Part shown: positions 8,613 through 18,255 of the stretch, piece by piece
Layout of the letters: every line of letters begins with the position of its first letter
How positions within the stretch are numbered: position 1 is the stretch's first letter
Source of the DNA: Comamonas testosteroni ATCC 11996
Lineage (GTDB): Bacteria; Pseudomonadota; Gammaproteobacteria; Burkholderiales; Burkholderiaceae_C
Direction: 5' to 3'
Length of the DNA: 64,000 bases
Assembly: GCF_000241525.1 (NCBI RefSeq)
Contig: NZ_AHIL01000019.1
Location: 1-64,000 of the forward strand
Translations under genes and position numbers: made by a program
Notes under the pieces: generated by a model
What the model was told of the DNA's origin: nothing
Database searches by the model: none
The model's input: only the letters and a program-made list of their open reading frames with translations

Positions 8613-9767
8613 ATGATCTTGCATGAACTTATTTCATATGACGTGCTGCGCCTCATCTGGTGGCTGCTGCTCGGCGTGCTGCTGGTGGGCTTTGCCGTCA
8701 CCGATGGCTTTGACCTCGGCGCCATGGGCCTGCTGCGCGCCACGGCCAAGACCGATGTCGAGCGCCGCACGGCCATCAACTCCGTTGGCCCCGTGTGGGA
8801 AGGCAATCAGGTGTGGCTGATTCTGGGTGGCGGCGCCATCTTTGCAGCCTGGCCTCAACTCTATGCCGTGTCCTTTTCGGGCTTTTACCTGGCCATGTTT
8901 GCTGTGCTGGTGCCGCTGATCCTGCGTCCCGTGGCGTTCAAGTTCCGCAGCAAGCATGAAGATGCGGCCTGGCGCAACCGCTGGGACTGGGTGCTGTGCA
9001 TCACGGGCCTGGTGCCTGCACTGCTGTTCGGCGTGGCCGTGGGCAACGTGATTCTCGGCGTGCCATTTCGTCTGGGCGACGATATGCGCATTTACTACGA
9101 CGGCAGCTTCTTCGGTCTGCTCACGCCTTTCGCACTGCTGTGCGGTCTGGTCTCGTTGTCCATGCTGCTCATGCATGGTGCGGCCTGGCTGATGTTCAAG
9201 ACCGATGGCGAAGTCGCCAGCCGCGCGGCCAGGTACGGCACATGGTTTGCCGTGCTGACCACTGTGCTGTTTGCGGCCGCCGGCCTGTGGCTGGCTACAG
9301 GCATCAACGGCTATGTGATCACCAGCGAGATCAACCCCGTCGGTCCCTCCAACCCCTTGAACAAGACCGCAGCCGTGGCGGCCGGTGCATGGATGGCCAA
9401 CTTCAAGTCCTATCCCTTGCTCTGGCTGGTGCCCGGTATCGGCCTGCTCATGCCGCTGATCGTGGCCATCGGTTTGCGCAGCCGTCGCGAGTGGCTGGCG
9501 CTGCTGGCAAGCGGCCTGGCGATTGCCGGAATCATCCTGACCGTGGGTGCGGCCATGTTCCCCATGATCCTGCCCTCCAGCATCGATCCACGCTTCAGTC
9601 TGACGGTCTGGGACTCGTCTTCCAGCCATGTCGTGCTGTTCATCATGCTGGTTTGCGTGCTGATCTTCCTGCCCTTGATCCTGGCCTATACCAGCTGGGT
9701 GTACTCGGTGCTGCGAGGCAAGGTGGACGTGAAAGCCATCGTGACCGGCCAGGGCCACTCATATTGA
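8613..9767 (+). CDS. cydB: Cytochrome bd ubiquinol oxidase subunit II
   Basis: The 384-aa integral membrane protein is about the size of E. coli CydB (379 aa). It starts 13 bases after cydA with AGAGGAG as ribosome site. Typical segments: WWLLLGVLLVGFAVTDGFDLG at the N-terminus, the RRTAINSVGPVWEGNQVWLI motif, FYLAMFAVLVPLILRPVAFKFRS in the next helices, and the C-terminal pair ending in YTSWVYSVLRGKV. It stabilises the haems of CydA and forms oxygen and proton channels (family knowledge). cydX follows after 104 bases containing two hairpins. Confidence 0.95.
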   Translation: MILHELISYDVLRLIWWLLLGVLLVGFAVTDGFDLGAMGLLRATAKTDVERRTAINSVGPVWEGNQVWLILGGGAIFAAWPQLYAVSFSGFYLAMFAVLVPLILRPVAFKFRSKHEDAAWRNRWDWVLCITGLVPALLFGVAVGNVILGVPFRLGDDMRIYYDGSFFGLLTPFALLCGLVSLSMLLMHGAAWLMFKTDGEVASRAARYGTWFAVLTTVLFAAAGLWLATGINGYVITSEINPVGPSNPLNKTAAVAAGAWMANFKSYPLLWLVPGIGLLMPLIVAIGLRSRREWLALLASGLAIAGIILTVGAAMFPMILPSSIDPRFSLTVWDSSSSHVVLFIMLVCVLIFLPLILAYTSWVYSVLRGKVDVKAIVTGQGHSY

Positions 9768-9775
9768 GATGGGAT

Positions 9776-9855
9776 GCCCCTCAGACGCCATGCTGCGTTC
9801 TTCCTTCTGTGTGAGGGGCGGTTCGATTATTGTTGGCCCATGCATTGGATGGGCC
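9776..9855 (+). ncRNA. Tandem intercistronic hairpins between cydB and cydX
   Basis: Two perfect stems lie between cydB and cydX: GCCCCTCA (9776-9783) with TGAGGGGC (9812-9819), and GGCCCAT (9835-9841) with ATGGGCC (9849-9855). Neither has a T run, so they are not intrinsic terminators. They may stabilise or process the mRNA to set CydX dosage. The structure is seen in sequence; the role is inferred. Confidence 0.45.
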
Positions 9856-9871
9856 GAATGAAAGGAAACTT

Positions 9872-10012
9872 ATGTGGTATTTCGCCTGGTTGCTGGGTCT
9901 GCCGCTGGCAGCAGCCTTTGCCGTGCTCAATGCGATATGGTTCGAGCTGATGGATGACGAGGCAACGCGTCGCAAGCTTCTGGAGCGAACCAAGTCGCTG
10001 CCGGATGCCTGA
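9872..10012 (+). CDS. cydX: Cytochrome bd accessory small subunit CydX
   Basis: This 46-aa protein starts MWYFAWLLGLPLAAAFAVLN, the typical CydX start (W-Y-F-x-W-x-L-G-x-x-x-A), followed by AIWFELMDDE and a charged tail. It has a single transmembrane helix of about residues 3-22. AAAGGA lies 5 bases upstream of the ATG at 9872; an in-frame TTG at 9830 would disrupt the N-terminal membrane segment and is rejected. CydX binds CydA and stabilises the haem b595/d site. It closes the operon and is followed by a terminator. Genes of this size are easily missed in automatic annotation. Confidence 0.92.
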   Translation: MWYFAWLLGLPLAAAFAVLNAIWFELMDDEATRRKLLERTKSLPDA

Positions 10013-10027
10013 GTCGCCAAGACGAGG

Positions 10028-10065
10028 AAAAGCCCGATCGGCTTAGAGCTGACCGGGCTTTTTTT
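10028..10065 (+). terminator. Intrinsic terminator of the cyd operon
   Basis: Stem AAAAGCCCG / CGGGCTTTT followed by a run of seven T. Confidence 0.9.
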
Positions 10066-10086
10066 ATGGATGAGGCCTTGTCTTGC

Positions 10087-10718
10087 TCAGGCCGTGCGCG
10101 AGCTTCTCAACGCTTGCGTGGCCTGGGCCAGCTCGGTGATTAGTGACCAGTTGCCACTCTCCACGGCACTGGCGGGGAGCAGCCAGGAGCCGCCCACGCA
10201 GACCACATTGGACAGCGCCAGAAACTCCGCCGCGTTGCCGGGCGAAATACCGCCCGTGGGGCAGAAACGCAGCTCCCCGAACGGACCTTGCCAAGCCTTG
10301 AGCATCTGGATGCCGCCAGACTGCACGGCGGGGAAGAACTTGAGCTCGGTAAAACCGTCTTCCTGAGCCATCATGATTTCGCTGCTGGTTGCGACGCCGG
10401 GCAGCAGCGGCAGATCCAGATCGCGGCAGGCCTGGCCCAGCTTGCCGGTGTAGCCGGGGCTGACGGCAAACCTGGCGCCGGCCAGAGCAGCTGCTGCGGC
10501 ATCGGCCGCATTGCGCACGGTCCCCGCACCGACGATGGCCTCGGGCAGCTGCCTGGCGATGGCCTCTATGCAGGCCAGGCCCTGAGGCGTGCGCAGCGTG
10601 ACCTCCAGAACCCTGATGCCGCCTGCCAGCAGAGCTTTGGCCATGGGAACGGCATGCTCTACGTTGTGCAGCACGATGACCGGAATCACCGGTGCATCCT
10701 GCATGATGGACAAGGCGG

Positions 10719-10734
<16 letters not shown>
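10087..10734 (-). CDS. eda: 2-keto-3-deoxy-6-phosphogluconate aldolase
   Basis: The 215-aa class I aldolase cleaves KDPG to pyruvate and glyceraldehyde-3-phosphate, the last Entner-Doudoroff step. Visible: RVLEVTLRT (the Glu of the catalytic dyad), [20 protein letters not shown], the Schiff-base lysine in TELKFFPA (near residue 131) and the phosphate site [15 protein letters not shown]. The start at 10734 is preferred because GGAG lies 7 bases upstream; a TTG at 10740 and an ATG at 10722 forming ATGA with the edd stop are alternatives. It overlaps the end of edd, so the two are co-translated as the last genes of the gntK-dctQMP-edd-eda operon. Confidence 0.95.
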
Positions 10735-12566
<1,832 letters not shown>

Positions 12567-12629
12567 GATGAAAGTCCTTGGGCAGCAAGGTCGGTGCCTG
12601 GGGCGCAGGCCTTGCCTTGGAATGAGTCA

Positions 12630-12651
12630 GAGCCATGCCGGGGCATGGCTC
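12630..12651 (-). ncRNA. Intercistronic hairpin between dctP and edd
   Basis: GAGCCATGCC-GG-GGCATGGCTC is a perfect 10-base inverted repeat with no T run on either strand. Hairpins after binding-protein genes often protect the upstream mRNA 3' end, giving more binding protein than the enzymes downstream. That role is inferred here. Confidence 0.5.
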
Positions 12652-12670
12652 CATGGTTGCGCGCTTAGGC

Positions 12671-13678
12671 TTATTTGGCGCGAGCTTGCTTGACGGCTGC
12701 CTGCACAGAATCCCAGGTGCCTTGACCCACGGATTTGGCAATGCCGGCATTGACGGCGCCGAGCTTGTCGCGCATGCGGCCTGCTTCGGCGGCTGGCAAT
12801 TCGTTGACCTGCATGCCCTTGGTCTTGATCTCGGCCAGGGCCTTGGCGGCTTCTTCGCGCGTGTCCTTGCGCTCGAATTCACGGCTCTTGATCGCCGCAT
12901 CCTGCAGCACCTTCTTCTCGGCAGGGCTCAGCGTGTCCCACCACTTCTTGCTGACCGTCACGATCCAGGGGCTGTAGACATGGTTGGAGACGGTCAGGTA
13001 CTTCTGCACTTCATAGAACTTGCTCGACAGCACCGTGTTGAAGGGGTTTTCCTGACCGTCCACGGCCTTGGTTTCCAGCGCCGTGAACAGCTCGGAGAAG
13101 GGCAGGGGAACGGCATTGGCGCCCAGGGTCTTGAAGCTGTCCAGGAAGACGTTGTTCTGCATCACGCGCAGCTTCACATCCTGCAGATCTTCCAGCTTGG
13201 TGATGGGGCGCTTGTTGTTGGTCAGATTGCGAAAGCCGTTTTCCCAATAGACCAGACCCACCATGCCCTTGGGCTCCAGGCTGGCCTTGACCTTCTCTCC
13301 CACGGGGCCGTCCAGTACTGCATCGGCTTCCTTGGTGCTGGCAAACAGGAAAGGGGTGTCCCAGATCGCCATTTCGGGCGACAGGCCCACCAGCGTGGCG
13401 GTGGAGCCGACCATCATTTCCTGGGCTCCGCCGATCAGGGCCTGCTGCATCTGGGTGTCCGAGCCCAGGGAGGCGTTGCCGATGGTGCGAACCTTCATCT
13501 TGCCGCCACTGGCTTTTTCCACTTCCTTGGCGAACATGCGCACTGCTCGGCCCTGGTTTGAGTCTTCCACCAGGCCATAGCCGAACCGCACCAGGCGGGG
13601 TTTGAAGTCCTGCGCCTGAACGGCACCTGCGGCCAGCAGCATTGCCGTGAGTCCTGCGACTGCAAATTTGATACGCAT
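12671..13678 (-). CDS. TRAP transporter periplasmic binding protein (probable gluconate)
   Basis: This 335-aa DctP-family receptor has a signal peptide (MRIKFAVAGLTAMLLAAGAV, cleaved near AQA-QD), then GYGLVEDSNQGRAVRMFAKE, the DLQDVKLRVMQN segment and the hallmark TALETKAVDGQENPFNTV. The start at 13678 is fixed by AAGGAGA upstream; a longer in-frame reading to 13792 lacks a ribosome site and buries the signal peptide. It delivers substrate to DctQM encoded just upstream. Placement between gntK and edd-eda makes gluconate or a related aldonate the likely ligand; that is inferred from context, not read from the binding site. Confidence 0.9.
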   Translation of the reverse strand: MRIKFAVAGLTAMLLAAGAVQAQDFKPRLVRFGYGLVEDSNQGRAVRMFAKEVEKASGGKMKVRTIGNASLGSDTQMQQALIGGAQEMMVGSTATLVGLSPEMAIWDTPFLFASTKEADAVLDGPVGEKVKASLEPKGMVGLVYWENGFRNLTNNKRPITKLEDLQDVKLRVMQNNVFLDSFKTLGANAVPLPFSELFTALETKAVDGQENPFNTVLSSKFYEVQKYLTVSNHVYSPWIVTVSKKWWDTLSPAEKKVLQDAAIKSREFERKDTREEAAKALAEIKTKGMQVNELPAAEAGRMRDKLGAVNAGIAKSVGQGTWDSVQAAVKQARAK

Positions 13679-13802
13679 ACCCGTCTCCTTGCTTGTTTGG
13701 GTCTGAGCCCTTTGGTTGAAGTGAAATTGGCCTTTGGTGCTTATGTGGTAAGCGTTGGCAGCTATTGATTTGAGAGTTCTTGAGATCGTCATGGCCTGGC
13801 CC

Positions 13803-15083
13803 TCAGTGCATCCACTTGAGTGGCGCGGTCACCAGTTGCGGGAAGAGCACGAACAGGGCGGCCAGCAGCACATAGACCATCAGGAAGGGATTGGTGCCCT
13901 TGATCACGGTCTCCATGCGCAGCCTGCCCACGCCCGCCACCACGTTTTGCACCGTTCCCACCGGAGGGGTGATCAGGCCGATACAGCCCACATAGATGAA
14001 CATGAAGCCGAAGTACACCGGATCGATGCCGGCCTTGACGGCCAGCGGCGCGCAGACCGGACCGAAGATCAGGATGGTCGGGGTCAGATCCATGGCGGTA
14101 CCGACCACGAGCAGGAAGAGCATCATCACGGCCATGAAGAGCATGGGCTGATCCAGCAGGCCCGAGAAGCTGTCGGCCAGCATATTGGGCAGGTCGGCGA
14201 GCGTGATCATGTAGGCGGTCACGGTGGCCGCACCGCAGAGGAACATCACCACGGCAGTGGTCTTGGATGCGCCCAGGAAGACTTCGTAGAGTCGGGTCCA
14301 GCTCATCTCCCTGTAGACCACCATGGAGACAAACAGCGCATAGACCGCGGCCACCACGGCGGCTTCGGTCGGCGTGAACACGCCACCCTTGAGGCCGCCC
14401 AGGATGATGACCGGCATCATCATGGCCCAGAAGCTCTTGGCCAGTGCCTTGAGGCGCAGGCCCCAGCTCACGCGCTCACCCGAGGTCAGCTGGTATTTGC
14501 GCGCGATGAACCACCAGGCGGCAATCAGAAAGCCGCCCATGAACAGGCCGGGCACGACGCCCGAGAGAAACAGCTTGCTGATGGAGGTGTTGGTGGTGAC
14601 GCCGTAGATCACGAACGGCATCGAGGGCGGAATGATGGGGGCGATGATGCCGCCTGATGCCAGAAGGCCGGCGCTGTAGCTGTCGGGATACTTCTGGTCG
14701 CGCATCATCGGCAGCAAGATGGTGGCCAGCGCGGCGGTGTCGGCAATGGCCGAGCCGCTCATCGAGGCCAGCAGCACGGCCGCGCCGATGGCTACATAGC
14801 CCAGGCCGCCTGGAATATGACCGACAAAGGCGCGGGCCAGATCGATGATGCGGCGCGACAGGCCGCCGGCATTCATCAGCTCGCCTGCGAGGATGAAGAA
14901 GGGCACGGCCAGCAGCGGGAAGTTGTCAAACCCGGCTTGCAGATTCTGTGCGAGCAGCTGGGTGTCGAAAAAGTCCAGGTGCCACATCAGGGCGACGCCG
15001 GTGAGTATCAGTGCATGGGCAATCGGCATGCCGATCACCATGCCGCCTATCAGCACGGCGAGAAAAATCAGGGTGACGATCAT
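13803..15083 (-). CDS. TRAP transporter large permease subunit
   Basis: The 426-aa DctM-type sodium-dependent permease has about 12 hydrophobic segments across its length. Family motifs: FPLLAVPFFILAGELMNAGG, GSAIADTAALATILLPMM, ASGGIIAPIIPPSMPFVIYG and the C-terminal FIYVGCIGLITPPVGTVQNV. It imports the ligand brought by the DctP receptor, in complex with the small DctQ subunit whose gene ends 6 bases upstream. Gene order Q-M-P differs from the common P-Q-M. Substrate probably gluconate from operon context. Confidence 0.93.
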   Translation of the reverse strand: MIVTLIFLAVLIGGMVIGMPIAHALILTGVALMWHLDFFDTQLLAQNLQAGFDNFPLLAVPFFILAGELMNAGGLSRRIIDLARAFVGHIPGGLGYVAIGAAVLLASMSGSAIADTAALATILLPMMRDQKYPDSYSAGLLASGGIIAPIIPPSMPFVIYGVTTNTSISKLFLSGVVPGLFMGGFLIAAWWFIARKYQLTSGERVSWGLRLKALAKSFWAMMMPVIILGGLKGGVFTPTEAAVVAAVYALFVSMVVYREMSWTRLYEVFLGASKTTAVVMFLCGAATVTAYMITLADLPNMLADSFSGLLDQPMLFMAVMMLFLLVVGTAMDLTPTILIFGPVCAPLAVKAGIDPVYFGFMFIYVGCIGLITPPVGTVQNVVAGVGRLRMETVIKGTNPFLMVYVLLAALFVLFPQLVTAPLKWMH

Positions 15084-15089
15084 GGCGCC

Positions 15090-15596
15090 TTACTCCACGC
15101 TGGTTTCAGAAGACTCTGTCGGGGTGCCGCGCAACATGTCGCGCACCACAACCAGCAACATGCCTATGGCCAGCACCAGCGTCGCCGCTGCGCCCAGAGC
15201 CAGGGGATAGCCCAGCACGGTGCTGTAGCTGCTCCAGCCGGCAACGACCTGCTCCCAGGAGCCCCACAGCAGCAAGGCCATGCAGGCACCGATCAGCAGC
15301 TGCGAGACCCAGAAAAGGACTTTGCGGGTTGCAGGGCCGACCCGCGATGTCACCATGTCGAAGCCCAGATGGGCGCCTTCAAAAGCCGCCACGATGGCGC
15401 CGATGGCCACCAGCCACACAAACAGCAGGCGCGAGATCTCCTCATAGGAGACGATGCTGGTGTGAAAAACGTAGCGCAGCACCACGTTGACGAAAACGGC
15501 AATCACCATGCCGGCCAGGGCCAGCACCATCAGGCCTTCGGCCAGGCGCTTGAGCCATGGCTTGCGGCCCTGTGCCTCTTTGCGATCTTCAGACAT
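15090..15596 (-). CDS. TRAP transporter small permease subunit
   Basis: The 168-aa DctQ-family protein has four predicted membrane helices: residues about 20-42, 54-72, 92-112 and 133-152. The stretch VNVVLRYVF near residue 36 followed by EEISRLLFVWLVAIGA is the typical DctQ signature. It associates with the large subunit to form the membrane part of the TRAP transporter. It sits 21 bases after gntK and 6 bases before dctM, so it is translated as part of the gluconate operon. Confidence 0.9.
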   Translation of the reverse strand: MSEDRKEAQGRKPWLKRLAEGLMVLALAGMVIAVFVNVVLRYVFHTSIVSYEEISRLLFVWLVAIGAIVAAFEGAHLGFDMVTSRVGPATRKVLFWVSQLLIGACMALLLWGSWEQVVAGWSSYSTVLGYPLALGAAATLVLAIGMLLVVVRDMLRGTPTESSETSVE

Positions 15597-15617
15597 TGGC
15601 TGTCTCCTGCTGTTTTT

Positions 15618-16154
15618 TTATGCTTGGGATTCGCGCCTTGCCCATTGCCGGGCCGCGAGCGCGATATCGTTGAGGTTCATGGTGGCGCTGACGGTCAGGA
15701 CATCAGGCTCCTGACGCGGGTCTTCCAGCGTCGTGAACTGGTTGGCCACCAGGTCGGGCGAGAAAAAATGCCCGGGTCGGGTCTGGACGCGTTCCAGGGC
15801 CGTGGCGTAGTCGAGATCGAGAAACACAAAACCCAGTTGCTGGGCGCTGCGCAGCTGGTCGCGGTACTTGCGCTTGAGCGCCGAGCAGGTCAGCACCAGG
15901 CCGTGTTCGGCATCTGCCTGTGCCAGTCGCTGCGCCAGGCGTTCCAGCCAGCCTTCGCGGTCGGCGTCCGTCAGGGCGATGCCGGCCTGCATCTTGGCCA
16001 CGCTCTGGGGGGAGTGGTAGCTGTCTCCTTCCACCAGGGCCCACCCCAGTTGACGGGCGATGGCTTCTCCTGCGCTCGATTTGCCACAGCCGGAAACGCC
16101 CATGACGACCAGTGCCGACATGGTGCCCGGAGGCTGGATCTTGCTTTGATTCAT
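15618..16154 (-). CDS. gntK: Gluconokinase
   Basis: The 178-aa P-loop kinase phosphorylates D-gluconate to 6-phosphogluconate, the substrate of Edd. Walker A MGVSGCGKSSAGEAIA (near residue 18), GDSYHSPQSVAKMQAGIALTD (gluconate site region), VLTCSALKRKYRDQLR and the FFSPDLVANQFTTLEDP C-terminal motif all match the family. First gene of the operon. A palindromic operator ends five bases before the ATG at 16154, leaving no room for a ribosome site. An internal ATG at 16121 (MSALVVMGVS) is therefore an alternative start, though it also lacks a clear Shine-Dalgarno sequence. Confidence 0.94.
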   Translation of the reverse strand: MNQSKIQPPGTMSALVVMGVSGCGKSSAGEAIARQLGWALVEGDSYHSPQSVAKMQAGIALTDADREGWLERLAQRLAQADAEHGLVLTCSALKRKYRDQLRSAQQLGFVFLDLDYATALERVQTRPGHFFSPDLVANQFTTLEDPRQEPDVLTVSATMNLNDIALAARQWARRESQA

Positions 16155-16158
16155 TTTT

Positions 16159-16172
16159 GGATAGCGCTATCC
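16159..16172. promoter_or_regulatory. LacI-family operator at gntK start
   Basis: GGATAGCGCTATCC is a perfect 14-base palindrome centred on CG, the usual form for LacI/GntR-type repressors. It is almost identical to the site at 16285-16298. Binding would block transcription of gntK-dctQMP-edd-eda. Confidence 0.8.
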
Positions 16173-16284
16173 GGTATGGTTAAAAAATGAGCAGCTTGCT
16201 GCGTTCTGCGATTGGCTTCAGACCTCGGTCGAAGGCAAGTCAGTGCTTTCATCAAGCTGCTTCCACAGACTTCATTTCAAGTCT

Positions 16285-16298
16285 GGATAGCGCTATCA
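16285..16298. promoter_or_regulatory. LacI-family operator upstream of gntR
   Basis: GGATAGCGCTATCA shares the 12-base core with the gntK operator. It lies 39 bases before the gntR start, suggesting autoregulation. The two sites are 126 bp apart centre to centre. Confidence 0.78.
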
Positions 16299-16336
16299 TA
16301 ATCAAGAAACCTCAGGCATCTGATTAGGAGATTCCC

Positions 16337-17410
16337 TTGCCTCCCGAGACCCGTACCAAGAGTGAAACCCCTGCAGACAGCGCATCTTCAAGGCGATCTC
16401 GCGCCAGCGGGCGTGTCACCCTCAGCGATGTGGCACAGGCTGCGGGCGTGAGTCCGATGACGGTCTCCAGAGCCTTGCGCGGAGAGCGCAGAGTGGCTGC
16501 TGCCCTGGTCGACAAAGTGCGTGAGGTTGCGGCTTCTCTGGGCTATGTGCCCGATCTGGCAGCCCGCGCGCTGGCTTCGCAAAAAAGCACCCAGGTACTG
16601 GTGCTGGTGCCCATGCTCTCCAACACCTTGTTCGTGGAGGTCCTGGAGGCGGTGCACAAGGTGCTGTTTTCCCAGGGCTATCACATGCTGATCGGCGTGA
16701 CCCACTACGACCCGGCGGAAGAAGAGCAGTTGCTGCGGGCCTATCTGCCCATGCGGCCTGCCGGCTTGTTGCTGACCGGGTTCGACCACAGCGAAGAATC
16801 GCGGAAACTGCTGGCTGCCAATCCCGTGCCGCGCGTGCATCTCATGGAGTTGCGCGAGCCCGGCACCGGTCCCGATTGCTACAGCGTGGGTTTCTCGCAG
16901 ATTGCAGCTGGCGCTGAAATGACCCGTCATCTGCTGAACAAGGGATACAGACGCATCGCGTTTTGCGGAGCCCAGCTCGATGCGCGTGTCATGCAGCGCC
17001 TGGAGGGTTATCGGCAGGTGCTCAAGCAGGCCGGTCTGTATGACCAGAGCCTGGAGATACTCAACCCCGAGCGCTCATCGCTGGCGCTGGGTGCAAGGCA
17101 GTTCGAGACGCTTCTCAAGGCGCAGACTACGGTGGATGCCATCTTTTTCTGCAACGACGACATTGCACAAGGCGCGTTGCTGGAGGCCAACCGCATGGGG
17201 GTCAAGGTGCCGCAGCAGGTGGCGATCGCGGGGTTCAACGACCTGCCTGGCAGTGATCAGATGGTGCCGCCTCTGACAACCATCCACACACCCAGAGATG
17301 AAGTGGGCAGCAAAGCTGCCAGCATGCTGCTGCAATTGCTGGCAGGGGACGCCGTCAGAGAGGTCAGTGTGGATCTGGGCTTCAGGCTGGTGCCCAGGGC
17401 CAGCACCTGA
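16337..17410 (+). CDS. gntR: LacI-family gluconate repressor
   Basis: The 357-aa regulator has an N-terminal helix-turn-helix and hinge (VTLSDVAQAAGVSPMTVSRA near residue 31, then LGYVPDLAARALAS) and a periplasmic-binding-like ligand domain (VLVLVPMLSNTLFVEVLEAV; IFFCNDDIAQGALLEANRMG). The start is a TTG with TAGGAG six bases upstream; no ATG exists before the DNA-binding domain, so TTG is well supported. It is divergent from gntK-dctQMP-edd-eda, with two matching palindromic operators between them. It probably releases DNA on binding gluconate or 6-phosphogluconate. The ligand is inferred from the neighbours. Confidence 0.88.
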   Translation: MPPETRTKSETPADSASSRRSRASGRVTLSDVAQAAGVSPMTVSRALRGERRVAAALVDKVREVAASLGYVPDLAARALASQKSTQVLVLVPMLSNTLFVEVLEAVHKVLFSQGYHMLIGVTHYDPAEEEQLLRAYLPMRPAGLLLTGFDHSEESRKLLAANPVPRVHLMELREPGTGPDCYSVGFSQIAAGAEMTRHLLNKGYRRIAFCGAQLDARVMQRLEGYRQVLKQAGLYDQSLEILNPERSSLALGARQFETLLKAQTTVDAIFFCNDDIAQGALLEANRMGVKVPQQVAIAGFNDLPGSDQMVPPLTTIHTPRDEVGSKAASMLLQLLAGDAVREVSVDLGFRLVPRAST

Positions 17411-17420
17411 GTTGTCGGAG

Positions 17421-18005
17421 TCAGGCTTGTGTGCCTGACTTGCCTCGCCCGGTAATCTTGTCCTTCAGATCCAGCAGTCGCGTCACGGCCGAGCCCATGC
17501 CCATGAGCTGCATGGCGGTCTCTGGCGACAGACGCTGCACATCGTCAAACCAGCTCATCAGCTTGTCGATGAGTTCGTGCATATCGCGCATGCGCTGCTG
17601 GGCGTAGCGTTCTTCGTCGGTGCTGGCTTCTTCCATCATGGCAGCACGCAGCATGGATTGCGTGGGTTCGATCTCGCGGCGGCGTCGCTCTTCGGCCAGT
17701 CGCTTGAAGATTTCCCAGACATCCTCGGGTGCCTGGAAGTATTCGCGCCGGTCGCCGGGCTGGTGACGCAGTTGAACCAGCCGCCAGGCCTGCAGCTCCT
17801 TGAGCCCCATGCTCACATTGGAGCGCGAGAATTCCAGCGTGTCTGCAATCTGGTCTGCGTTCAGCGGCTCGGGCGAAATGAACAGCAGGGCATAGATCTG
17901 CCCCACGGTGCGATTGATGCCCCAGCGGCTGCCCATCTCGCCGAAATGCGAAACAAATTGTCGGCTCAGCTCCGACAGTGGTTTGGCTTGCGTCATGGCC
18001 TCCAT
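17421..18005 (-). CDS. MarR/GbsR-type winged-helix transcriptional regulator
   Basis: This 194-aa protein has a winged-helix domain: GINRTVGQIYALLFISPEPL, then DQIADTLEFSRSNVSMGLKE as recognition region, then WRLVQLRHQPGDRREYF as the wing. This is the GbsR/YvaV-like arrangement described for regulators of osmolyte and membrane genes. A charged helical stretch (EERRRREIEP) and a C-terminal helical dimerisation part follow. The start at 18005 has AAAGG close by; 17996 is possible, and a longer frame reaching 18212 lacks support. It is convergent with gntR and divergent from the acyltransferase gene, which could be its target. The target is not known. Confidence 0.75.
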   Translation of the reverse strand: MEAMTQAKPLSELSRQFVSHFGEMGSRWGINRTVGQIYALLFISPEPLNADQIADTLEFSRSNVSMGLKELQAWRLVQLRHQPGDRREYFQAPEDVWEIFKRLAEERRRREIEPTQSMLRAAMMEEASTDEERYAQQRMRDMHELIDKLMSWFDDVQRLSPETAMQLMGMGSAVTRLLDLKDKITGRGKSGTQA

Positions 18006-18255
18006 TGTGCCTTTGCCCTGGGTTTCCAGTGGGGCAGGGAAATCAAGCCGGAGTGCAATCGCTCTGTTTTTTTCATGCTTGGCGCATGAAGCCTGCGCAG
18101 ATATGTTTCGTAAAACTTGCAACGCTGTCAGCAAATTGTTGGGAATCGGCGCAAAATCGCCATCCTGTTTTAAGTCGGCTTTTTTACGTTGCCTGTTGCC
18201 AGGCAAACTCACCCTGCCGCCGGGCAGCCTATGGGCTGCAGGCGGCCGTGATCTG

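Noticed and set aside
12630..12651. Intrinsic terminator between dctP and edd
   Set aside because: The stem is perfect but neither side has a T run, so it is listed as an mRNA hairpin within an operon.
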